Assembly (NCBI GenBank): GCA_016098155.1
Contig: JAAAJB010000152.1
Location: forward strand, 1-60,340
Length of the DNA stretch: 60,340 nt
From: Actinomortierella ambigua
Lineage: Eukaryota; Mortierellomycota; Mortierellomycetes; Mortierellales; Mortierellaceae
Direction: 5' to 3'
Shown here: one piece after another, positions 50,733-60,340 of the stretch
How positions within the stretch are numbered: the stretch's first letter is position 1
Layout: every line of letters starts with the position of its first letter
Notes under the pieces: generated by a model
What the model saw: only the letters and a program-made list of their open reading frames with translations
Databases searched by the model: none
Told to the model about the DNA's origin: nothing
Made by a program: the position numbers and the translations under genes

Positions 50733-53700
50733 ATGGCCAAGTCAGCTTTGTACCGGCTAAAGGCCTCTTTGAAGGAGGCCGGTGCGATTGGCCCCAACTC
50801 ACGAGCATCGCTGAGCAAGAAGGAGAGGAAAAAGGGCCGGCCCACGGCAGCGAGTGCGAAGAACGACTTGAACAGGAAGCTGGAGAGCATCCGTGATGCC
50901 ATGAACCCCTTTGAAGTCAAAGTTACCAAGCAAAAGTACGATGTACTCGGACGCAAGACAAAGGGTGTTGAAGGAAAGCCGACCTTGTCGAAGCAAGTCG
51001 GTGAAGAAAACGTATGATGGGCCTTTTGTGTGTGTGTTTCCGTGTGTATGTGTGTTGTTGCCTTGTCCTTCCTTTTTCTTGTTCTCTATTCTCTACTCAC
51101 ACACTCTTTCCTATCCATTATGTTTGATCAACAAATAATAGCGTCGCAAGACACTTCTTCAGGAGCTTCAAAAGAAGAATAAGGCTGGCGGCATGGTGGA
51201 TAGGCGTTTCGGTGAAGACAACCCCAACCTGACGCCCGAGGAAAAAATGTTGGAGCGTTTCACCAAGGAGAAGCAGAGCCGCGCCAAGGGCGGCGCCATG
51301 TTCAACCTCGAAGAGGAATCCGATCTGACGCACTATGGCCAGTCGCTTGCCGGGCTGGACGACTTTGACGAGTCTGGGCTCGGCTACGGTGATGAAGACG
51401 AAGATGACAAGGGAGCGATCAGCAGCGACATTGTCAGCCAAATTCACTTTGGTGGTTTTGGCGACGAAGAGGGAGCCGTGGATGAGAAGGATGAGAATGG
51501 CCGGCCCAAGAGCAAGGCCGACATCATGAAGGAAGTCATTGCGAAATCCAAGTACTACAAGCACGAGCGTCAAAAGGAGAGGGAGGAGACCGAGGACATG
51601 CGCAAGGAGCTCGACGACGAGCTTGACGACATTCGCGGGCTCCTGGGTTTCTCCAATGAGGCCGCCGAAGAGACCCGTCCCAAAAAGCGTGCACCTTTGC
51701 CCTCGCAGCGCGCCGAGGCCACGCGAGCCTTGGATCGATTGGCGGACGAGGAGAAGGAGCGGATGAAGACTGACCGAGAGAGCGGGGTTCTGGACAAGGG
51801 TTTTGACGACGATTATGACAAGTTTGTCCGCGAGCTCGCCTACGATCGCCGTGCCAAGCCTCAGGACCGCATGAAGTCCGAGGAGGAGGTCGCCCAGGAG
51901 GAGGCTGAGAAGCTGGAGAAGGCGGAGCGTGCTCGCAAACGTCGTATGGAGGGTCTGACCGCCGAAGAGGAGGAGGAGGAGGGTGGTTATCGCAAGCGTC
52001 GCAAGGCCGCAGCCGCCGCACCAAGTGCGGATGATCTGGAGGACAACTTTGCGCTGGAGGACGATGTGACTTTTGGTCTTGGCGCTGGCATGGCAAAGGT
52101 GAACGACGAATTTCATGGCGTTGGCATCAAGGCAGGACGTTTGCCTAGCAAGCGAGACGCCAAGAAGGCCTCGAAGCAAGTCGATAGGGATGAAGAGGAA
52201 GAGGAGGAGGAAGAGGAAGAGGAGGATGACGATGAGGAGGAAGAGGAGGAGGGCAGTGAGGAAGAAGAAGACGATGATGACGACATGGAAGGTGACGAGT
52301 CGGACGACTACTCTGATCTGGATATCGAGGAGGACGGCTTTGTTGCAGGCGAATCGGATAACGATGGGGACGATATGAACGACATGACGTCGGCCAAAAA
52401 GGTCAAGGCAAAGAGCACCACAGCTGGGGAGACACCCAAAAAGCCGGCAAAGACCAAAAGCTCCGATGCAGCAGCAGCAGCAGCAGAGCTTCCTTTCACA
52501 TTCCCATGCCCGACCTCGCTGAGCGAGTTTTTGAACATGACCAAGGACATTGCGCTGAAGGACATTCCAACTGTCGTCCATCGTATTCGTGCTCTGCACC
52601 ACCCCAAGCTGTCGCCTCAGAACAAGCAGAAGATGGAGGTCTTTTTCCCGATCTTGTTGGATTATATCCTTCAGATCTCTGGCCACAAGGAATACCCGAC
52701 AGCAGCATTGAACGCACTGACGCGCCACCTGTACGCCATGACGGCGCAACTGGGCGACCACGCGACGTCCTGTATCTTGAGCTTCTTGGAAGCCTTTGAG
52801 GCCGAGCTTCAAACGCAGACGACCTCGGGTCATGGTTCAGGCATGCCCGGATCAGACAAGCTGACGTTGCTTCGTGTGCTGGGTCAGATCTACTCGACAT
52901 CAGATTTCCAACACCAGGTGATCACGCCAGCGCAGCTACTCATGTCGCAATACCTGGGACAATGTCAGGTCCAGACAGGGCGGGATTTGGCCTCTGGTTT
53001 GATGCTGTGCAACCTATTCCTGGATTATCAGGACCTGTCGAAGCGTGTCGTTCCGGAAGCCATCAACTTTTTGGGTAGCTCGATGGTGTACCTTGCGCCC
53101 AAGGGCATCTTCCAGGAGGTGGAAACCGTGCCGGGCAACTTTCCGTTGCTTGAGGTCCAGAAGCCCGCCCTCCAATTGCCGGCGCAGGGCCTTGAGGCTT
53201 TGGAACCCAGGCCTCTCAACTTTGGCCAGGTCTTTAACGGCTCACCCAAGAGCTTAGACACGGATCAGTTCAGGTAAAGGGACATCCCTACTTTTTTGGA
53301 GGACATGTGTGTTGGTGACACGGCATGGTACTCTATCGGCATGAAAGAGGACTAGGCATTGACTCTGGCAACAATGTCATTATTTTCTTTATCGGGGACG
53401 TGTTTTCCTTTTAATAGATGCTCAGCGTTGTCGGCTACGGTGGACATCCTTGTCAAGTACGCGATTCTGTACGGATCGACGTCGGCATTCAAGGAGTTGT
53501 TTGAGGGCTCGATCAAAATCCTGAAGGCACTGAACCAGCCAAGGAAGGCACCATTCCATACCAAGCTGCGCCAGCAGCTGACACAAGCGCAAGACCGTCT
53601 GGAGAAGCTGCAGATGTTCGCAACAGAGGGACGTACACCGCTGCAGCTGCAAGCGCACAAGCCGGTGCCGATTGCGTCATATGTGCCCAAGTTTGAGGAG

Positions 53701-53979
53701 GGCTATTCGATGGACAAGCACTACGATCCGGATACGGAGCGCGCTCAGCTGGCCAAGCTGCAGTCGCAGGTGCGGAAGGAGAAGAAGGGCGCGATTCGCG
53801 AGTTGCGCAAGGATGCTGCGTTTATTGCTCGCGAGAAGCTGCGTGTCCAGCGCGAAAAGGATGCTGTTTACAATGCCAAGATCAAGGGTATCATGAGTGG
53901 CCTGGAAGTCGAGCAAGGCGAGAAGAACTCAGAGGAGCGGATGAAGAAGATGCAGAAGATGAAGTCGAAGCGAGGATAA
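50733..53979 (+). CDS. NOP14: Nucleolar ribosome-biogenesis protein Nop14
   Basis: Three exons: 50733-51011, 51142-53273, 53418-53979; 990 residues, longer than yeast (810) or human (857) Nop14. Nop14 acts in the nucleolus in the 90S/small-subunit processome, with Emg1 and Noc4, for 18S rRNA maturation. Landmarks: the basic start with N-P-FEVKVTKQKYDVLG, RRFGEDNPNLTPEEKMLERF, HFGGFG, SKYYKHERQKEREE, DKEERMKTD-like acidic/basic segments, LSEFLNMTKDI, the alpha-solenoid part from QNKQKMEVFFPILLDYI onwards, and the C-terminal IKGIMSGLEVEQGEKN segment with a Lys-rich end. An almost uninterrupted Glu/Asp run at about residues 437-500 accounts for part of the extra length. The final exon junction restores RCSALSATVDIL. 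A 571-codon antisense open frame over exon 2 is a shadow. Confidence 0.97.
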
Positions 53980-54031
53980 AAATTACATATGTTCATAAAA
54001 TATTACAAAGACAATTGTCACGCGGACAGTG

Positions 54032-54211
54032 TGGATACTTGTTAGTAGTAGTAGGGTGGATGCGTGTTAGTAAGGTGAATACTTGTTAGTAGGGCGGATA
54101 CTTGTTAGTAGGGCGGATACTTGTTAGTAGGGTGGATACTTATTAGTAGGGTGGATACTTAATGGATGCGTGTTAGTAAGGTGAATACTTGTTAGCTTGT
54201 TAGTAGGGTGG
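54032..54211. repeat. Minisatellite, 19-bp unit, about nine copies
   Basis: The core unit is CGGATACTTGTTAGTAGGG, with three perfect or near-perfect units in the middle and variants with TGAATACTT or TGGATGCGT. A longer block beginning TGGATGCGTGTTAGTAAGG occurs twice, near the start and near the end, so the array has a second level of duplication. It starts about 50 bp after the NOP14 stop. Confidence 0.93.
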
Positions 54212-55214
54212 AAAAACTATGCGTGAGCACGAAGGGACGAGGCGTTTGTGAGACTATCGCTCTTTTTTTTTTTGTGATGGACCGTTTGATCAATGATGGC
54301 GTCTATCAGAAGGTTGGGGTTGTAACGGCAGTCTTGGCGAAACGACGGCGATCAGAAAAGGTGCGGATGAGAATGTGTAGGCAGGTCGTTGGCGGTGGCG
54401 GCGGCGGAGGTTGATTGTATTTTGAAGATTGCATGCAGGACGATGTCACCCCGCCCTCCGGTCCTCTCTCTAGATGTGGCCATGCACGAGCCACGAACGT
54501 CGATTTGCATTTGTTTGGGGGGCGGGTGAAATCTGACACGAAGAAATTTGCAGGGACAAAAAAGAGCTCTTACCATGAACAATAGAGTCCGCCAAATAGC
54601 GTGGCGCGCCGTGGTTCTCTATTCCCTCTCCGCATGTCCGCATGGGTGACGACTAAAGGGAGCTGGAGTTGAATCTACATTTGGGCATGGCTATTGCGTT
54701 TGTAGAAGACGCCCATGCTCCAATGACCCCCCCCTCTGGCCATCACGGAGGTTAGATCTACCGAGATAGAGAGAGATATCTCAGACAAGGAGGGCATAGC
54801 CTCTTCTTATCCCATAGCTGCATAGGCATGGTATAATCCCACTGAGGTCACACATGCACACAACAGCTGCCGCCGATTTTGTTTTCTTGCAGGGCAAGCA
54901 GAGGAATAGGTGATAAGAGTGAGATAAAAGAATGGGAGAGAGAAGGAGTGAGTGAGTGAGTGAGTGAGTGCATGAGCGAGTGATATCCAGCAATGCAGCA
55001 TGAGAGGCATGGCAAGTGAACGTGTAGGGAGAGGGAGCGAGGGGACGACCAGGAGAGCGGAGAAGGTGTAACATGGCGTTTGAGAGAGCTTTGTAAGTTA
55101 GTAAGAGACAAGCCGAGGTGTAGACGAGCCAGCTTGTCATTATTTTTCCGCCCCACGGGGACAGAAATCACACACTCACACCCACTCGTTCACTCACCCC
55201 CATTTTCTGAGCAC

Positions 55215-55237
55215 CCAATCAAACCACGATATATAAG
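55215..55237 (+). promoter_or_regulatory. CCAAT and TATATAAG elements upstream of S1P lyase
   Basis: CCAAT at 55215-55219 and TATATAAG at 55230-55237, followed by a long pyrimidine-rich leader up to the ATG at 55557. The TATA element is a near-perfect consensus. A transcription start some 30 bp downstream would leave a 5' UTR of roughly 290 bases; this is inference. Confidence 0.55.
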
Positions 55238-55556
55238 AGGCACAGACAGATCACATGCCTCTCTCTTCATTCGACACTCACTCATTCAAACAACCAGTGC
55301 ATTCACACTCGCACACATAAACATTCGCACTGCTTTATTCATTGCAAACACGCAAACAGACACTCTTGACCTAGCTCGACTGTCCCTCTTCCCCCCCCCC
55401 TTTTTTCAATACCTTCTGACCCTACAAGTTGATAGTCGTACCACACCACTTCGTTCAAATACCAACTTCTTTTCCTTCTTCCTCTCCTTCTTCCTTTCCT
55501 TTGACACCTCATCCAGCCCATACATCCTCCTTCTCTCCATACAGTCGCTCTTCAAC

Positions 55557-57574
55557 ATGCCTATCCAATCTCTCCTGTCATCTCCTGCCTCGCAGGTTGT
55601 TCAGTCATACCTCAACAACCCTGACTTGACCAACATCAAGAACATTGTCTTCGTCGTCTTTGTGTACAAGATGCTGTCAAAACTCAATGATATCCTGGTC
55701 GTTAAGGGTCCTTCTCGCACTTACAGGGAACTCAAGGCTTACATTGGCACCGTATGTTGAAACGCTGACCATCAAATGATCAGTGCTATCAGATTGTGTA
55801 CTTGTACACGAGAGTCTCGGACAGAGTGTAACCATATTTACCTTGATCCCCCCCCCCACACACACGCACTACTCTAGGTTGCTTTCAAGTATGCCAAGAT
55901 GCTTCCAAGTGTCCAGAAAAAGATCAGCACGGAGCTGGCAAAGTCCACTGTCGAGATTGAGGGCAAGGTCGCCCCCCGCTTCCCCCATCTCGAGTCGCAT
56001 CTTGTCTTGCCCAAGCATGGCCTTTCCGACGAGGAGATTCGCAAAGAGCTCCAAAGGTAAAAAAAGCCATCTAAAGCCCAGCTTTGCTGTCTCTTTGAGC
56101 TTCTCTCCCTTTCTTGCTCTACCTTCATCTCTTCTCTCGCCTGCGTTGCTGTTGACTAAAGCCCTCTCTCTCGCTCTCTCCTTATCTCTATCTCTCGAAA
56201 AAATAGCCTGAGCGAACTGCCCCACAGCAACTGGGAGGGTGGTCGTGTCTCGGGAGCAGTGTATACAACCGACCCTGATCTCAAGAAGCTGACTGTTGAA
56301 GCGTACAGCATGTTCTCGTCTGCTAACCCCCTGCACCCAGAGGTGTTCCCTGGTATCCGCAAGATGGAGGCCGAGTCGTGCGCCATGGTCTCGGCTCTCT
56401 TCAACGTGCCTGCCACTGGTGGTGCTTGCATGACCTCTGGTGGTACCGAATCCATCCTCATGTCCGTTAAGGCTCATCGTGAGTGGGCCAAGGAGAAGAA
56501 GGGAATTACTCAGCCAGAGATGTAAGCCAAGATTTTGCTCGCGGGGAAGGATCACATTTTGCAAGTTTGGTGGCGTGCACCCGTTGTCTCCTGTGATATA
56601 CTAATTTTTTTTTCTTCCGCTTCTACCACAGTGTTGCTCCTTACTCCATCCATAGTGCTTTCGACAAGGCATGCCATTACTTTGGCGTCAAACTGATCCA
56701 CGTGCCGATGGACAAGGACATGCGTGTGAACCTGAAGGCAGTCGCAGGAGCGATCAATAAGAACACAATCATGTTGGCGGGTTCGGCCGTCAACTACCCT
56801 TACGGCACAATGGATGATATTGAGGGCCTGAGCAAGTTGGCGTTGAAGCACAAGGTGGGCCTGCACGTTGACTGCTGTCTGGGCTCGTTCATGGTCGCGT
56901 TTGCGGAGAAGGCCGGTTACAAACTGCCTCTGTTTGATTTCCGTGTGCCCGGTGTGACGGCGATCTCTTGTGACACACACAAGTATGGTTTTGCGCCCAA
57001 GGGCTCGTCGATTATCATGTACCGGGCCAAGGAGCTGCGTCGACACCAATACTTTTATGCGCCCAACTGGACCGGAGGCATCTACGCCTCGCCCTCGATT
57101 GCTGGCTCTCGCCCGGGTGCGTTGGTCGCTGGTTGCTGGACGGCGCTGATGCATATTGGCGAGGAAGGCTACACGGAGCACGCACGGACGGTTTTGGGAG
57201 CCAAGGAGAAGGTCCGTCTGGCGATTGAGAAGATCCCCAACCTGTATGTCTATGGCAAGCCTTTGACGTCGGTTGTCGCGTTCAACTCGGACAAGTTTAA
57301 CATTTACGACATTAGTGATGCGCTGCATAAGCGTGGCTGGCACCTCTGCGCGCTGCAAAAGCCTGCCGGTCTGCATTGGACGTCGACGCTGCCATCAGCT
57401 GCGGTTGTGGACGACTTTATCCGCGACCTGACGGAGGTCATGCAGGACTTTGAGGACGGCACAGCTGCCCAGAGCGGCGCGACAGCGGGACTTTATGGCA
57501 CGGCGGCGTCGGTGCCCTCGGAGATTGTGTCGACGGTGGCGGGTGTCTTTATCGACTCGATGTACAAGCCATAA
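55557..57574 (+). CDS. DPL1: Sphingosine-1-phosphate lyase (Dpl1/SGPL1)
   Basis: Four exons: 55557-55751, 55878-56056, 56207-56521, 56632-57574; 543 residues (yeast 589, human 568). This pyridoxal-phosphate enzyme of the ER membrane cleaves phosphorylated long-chain bases to phosphoethanolamine and a fatty aldehyde, the only exit from sphingolipid metabolism. An N-terminal hydrophobic segment (IKNIVFVVFVYKML, about 26-39) is the membrane anchor. Landmarks: W-GGRVSGAVYTTD, the substrate/cofactor block ANPLHPEVFPGIRKMEAE, TSGGTESI (PLP phosphate), HVDCCLGSF with Asp310, and SCDTHKYGFAPKG with Lys347, the expected Schiff-base lysine. The C-terminal WTSTLPSA region matches too. The start is the only ATG of the leader frame and sits just before the hydrophobic segment. 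Confidence 0.98.
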
Positions 57575-60340
57575 TAGTCTCTCTTTTTTTTTTACACATT
57601 TCTATCACTCTTTTACTTGCTTGCTTGTTGTTTTCCTGTACAAATATGATATTACTACCTTTTTTTATTATTATTCAACCCTGGGAATGTACCTTTAGAA
57701 GCAATGGGAAGACGAAGGTCGATGGAGCAGTGGCGCTCCATTAGTGCACACAACCCCCTGGATGCAGGGAAACCTTGTCTTTGTCCAGGGGGAAGGGCAG
57801 TGAGTGGTGGGAGTCAGCAGCAGCAGGGAAAACAAAAACAAAAGTTGGTATGCTGAAGTTAGGATAAACAAAGCACGTAACACTGCAGCGGAACACACAC
57901 ACCTCGCCTCTTCCAGTGTCGTACGCTTGCATATTCATGCCAACCACTAACACTGCCCTTTGGAGGAAGGGGCTAGGGTCGTGGGAGATGCAGTGTCCCG
58001 GACATCGCACTAAAACAAGTGTTCTCTATGCCCAAGCATTCGGGCGTTCCAAAAGCCGACAAGGGTTTACATTTGTATCATCTCCAAGAAGGAATGGTTG
58101 AGGCATAGTAATGTGCGTCTCAACAATATCTATTCTGCCATTCTTGGCTCATTTTCAGGAACGAAATGAAGGCTGATGCGCTCTTCATCCCCCTCCCCAT
58201 CACCGCCAACTGCAACCGATTGTTTGCTGCTGCTCAATAAACATTTACCATGGCAGCAATGCCAACTAGAAAGTCGGTACAAACAAACAATAAGAAGAGG
58301 AGAGAGAGGGTACAAAACAGGGCCAGAGAGTAGTGTCTTGAAAGACAGTGCCCCCCCCCCCAATTTGCGTACCTTCTTTCTTCCTCGCTTTTTGTCTCTC
58401 TTCTCGAGTCCCTGTAGCCACGTTCTATTAAACATCGAGGTATGCGTGTCTATCCTAGATGCTGTACGCATTATACATTTAACAGTTGGTTGGCTGCCCT
58501 GAGTTAAATGCTATAACACAGCTAAAACATCCTGTACTCCGCTATCTAAACTCGGAGAGGGGTGAGGGCGAGAGAGAGTGAGAATGAGAGCGAGGGCGAA
58601 GATGAAAGGATCGGAGGAGAGAGGGGCAAAAGAGAAAGAACAGTGTCCAGGCCATCTATCTGCAGTACGCAATTGCAGCTGAGAGAGAGGATAGAGAAGA
58701 CGCAAAATAGGTTGCGAAAAAAAGGGTGGAGTCGCTTCGGCGGACCCTTCCTAAATCTATCCAGTGTGCTGGTTCCTCTTCGTCGTCTTGGGTACCATCA
58801 TTGCAGCACAGCGTTCTTCCGCCTCCTACGATGTGTCTCCGACGAATGTGAGAAGCGAGAAGTTCGTCATGTTGTATGTCTGAGTGAGCCTGAGGTGAAA
58901 CTTTAGAATCTATGACATCCATGTCTAGCCTTTCACTTCCCTATTTGGACGGCACTCCTGAGAAACTCGCGAGACCAGCTATCCAAATGATTGCGCTCCG
59001 ATGGGGATCTCTGGACTCTTATTCATTCAATCTCACGTCAAGTGGTCGCACACACAATGCCGTCTTCTTTCTTTGTTTTGTTTTTCTGCGACCCAGCAAG
59101 ACTGTCTCGCGTGCCTGACCATATCGGTATTTAGGGTTTCAGCCAGGGTGGGTCCCCTGATTCATGGACAATCCTTGCGGGAGGAAAGGGTAAAGGAAGG
59201 AGAGAAGGTAAGACTAGCAGAATAGGAGTCGAGAGGACAGAAGAAACAGCTGGATGGCTGTCCAAACGAGTTTTCTTTTTTCCTTTTCACCTTTTCATCC
59301 ATCCAACCCAACTACCGCACAAAAAAACAAACACCTTCTTCCTTCTGCAGCAAACAACAACCTTACCACCACCACCAGACATCCTTTCATCTTCCACACT
59401 CTTTCAACCCAGTTTTTTATATCTTTACCACCCATCCCTCCCCGTTCTTCCACATATATCCTTGATAATTCATTGCTTGTTTCTTCCTGCTCTCTTTTTT
59501 TTCGCCTTCCCGTCTCCCTCTCAGCTATTCTCCAGATCGTGTGTGTTTTTTTTGTTCAACCATCTACGCAGCTTCGATGCTCACCCCATAACGAGCCTTA
59601 TTCGACCCGAGGCGTCCTATTCGGCAGCCAGCCATCAATTCCAGAAATCCAACTTTGTCCAATCGATATCTAGCTGAACACAGTGTCTGCTCTCATACTT
59701 CGACGATCCTCGTCGTCTTTTTTTTTTTTTTTTTTCTCTCGTTCTCTCTTTCGTTGTTTTCCTTCGATTTTTCCCTTGAACTCCTATGTGTGAACACTAC
59801 GATTCTTATCTCTACCTTGTCAGTGTAAGTGTCCCAATCACATACCACTACTCCTCCTTCACCACTGTCACCCATGAGAATGGTCTGGGATCTCGTTTCG
59901 TCTTTGTTGGTTGTGTGCTGTGCTTGTTTACGCCCTTTCTCCTCGGGGGGGGGGGGTATTTGACTTATTTCAGTTTCTGGTGGCTTGACCAATGTGGACA
60001 CTCACAGCATTCACTCTCCCCAAGTTAGCAAAAAAAAAAAACACTCTCCCTAAGTGCACACATTCGTTTCGGAATCAAAACAATAGTGATAGGGTTTAGA
60101 CCTTGTTTGATGCTGACAGAAGATTGGTCCACTGTACGACTCACCAGGGCAGCAGGTGTGAAGAAACGTACCCATGGGCGGGGGGGGGTGATCGAAGGAT
60201 TTTTTGTGCGATGACTGTACTACTGCTATCTGCTCTACCTTTCCCTGTCCTACCCTTCCCTACCTGCCTCGAGATCTTTTTTTTTTTCATTTTTCAATTT
60301 TTCAATGTTTCCCTTTTTTTTTTTTTTTTTTTTTTTTTTT
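57575..60340. other. 3' flank of DPL1 and right end of window
   Basis: No gene is certain. It has a C run near 58351-58360, (GA)-rich patches at 58563-58640, and from 59250 a pyrimidine-rich stretch like other leaders in the window. T runs appear at 59718-59735 and from about 60309 to the last base, where the sequence simply ends in poly-T. Confidence 0.5.
59786..60340 (+). CDS. Possible first exon of a gene truncated by the window end
   Basis: An ATG at 59786 opens 13 codons (MCEHYDSYLYLVS) directly followed by GTGTAAGTG, containing a strong GTAAGT-type donor, right after a CT-rich leader (59690-59780) of the kind that precedes the real genes here. No matching downstream exon is visible before the end. 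It may equally be a non-coding leader exon or chance. Confidence 0.2.

Larger units (their letters stand above)
53980..55556. other. Spacer between NOP14 and S1P lyase
   Basis: Holds the minisatellite at 54032-54211, a (GAGT)n patch at 54948-54966 and a promoter-like stretch before the lyase gene. No coding signal. Confidence 0.55.

Noticed and set aside
51118..52833. 571-codon open frame antisense to NOP14
   Set aside because: It mirrors exon 2 of NOP14, whose acidic codon bias leaves the opposite frame free of stops. The translation is Leu-rich without any family motif.
54032..54211. Regularly repeated units resembling a CRISPR array
   Set aside because: The units are directly adjacent without unique spacers, in a eukaryotic context; this is a minisatellite.
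56552..57376. 274-codon minus strand frame over S1P lyase
   Set aside because: Antisense shadow of the conserved PLP-binding exon.

Overview
The window reads as nuclear DNA of a filamentous fungus, most likely an early-diverging Mortierella-type lineage (Mucoromycota in the broad sense). The evidence is U2-type introns of mostly 90-200 bp with GTAAGT-like donors and TAG/CAG acceptors, one intron-less tRNA-Thr(CGT), clearly fungal housekeeping genes (Ubc4/5, Eaf3, Trm8, Nop14, Dpl1, peroxisomal acyl-CoA oxidase), very long low-complexity protein segments (poly-Gln, poly-Ser, His-rich) and pyrimidine-rich leaders before start codons. The lineage is an inference from style; a best-hit search of Ubc4 or Nop14 would settle it. 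Exon borders were worked out by hand so that every junction keeps the reading frame and family-conserved residues meet across it.

Layout. 239-311: tRNA-Thr, followed by 3.8 kb with no gene. 4128-7933 (+): AMPK-related protein kinase with a long poly-Gln tail. 8382-10272 (-): ubiquitin-conjugating enzyme Ubc4/5. 10635-13691 (-): acyl-CoA oxidase ending in a peroxisomal signal. 14299-18772 (-): DENND6-type DENN protein. 20522-25384 (+): unrecognised 1620-residue disordered protein in one exon. 25848-29777 (-): FHA/coiled-coil/tail-anchored protein of the SLMAP-Far9/10 type (STRIPAK). 29.8-35.35 kb: gene-free as far as I can see. 35355-37654 (+): secreted class-2 type lipase. 39152-46348 (-): 2008-residue DENN protein with an inserted C1-like zinc finger. 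47075-48853 (-): Eaf3/MRG15. 49042-50536 (+): Trm8. 50733-53979 (+): Nop14. A minisatellite lies at 54.03-54.21 kb. 55557-57574 (+): sphingosine-1-phosphate lyase. The last 2.8 kb holds no sure gene, possibly the first exon of one running off the end, and closes in a poly-T run.

These are independent eukaryotic genes, not operons. Themes that recur are membrane traffic and signalling (two DENN-domain proteins, an SLMAP-like STRIPAK subunit, an AMPK-like kinase), lipid breakdown (lipase, acyl-CoA oxidase, S1P lyase) and nuclear/RNA functions (Eaf3 and Trm8 sharing a 188-bp divergent promoter, then Nop14). I found no transposon, CRISPR array or biosynthetic cluster. The most novel objects are the unrecognised 1620-residue protein, the DENN protein whose uDENN module is split by roughly 590 residues and which carries a C1 finger, and the systematic CT-rich leaders.
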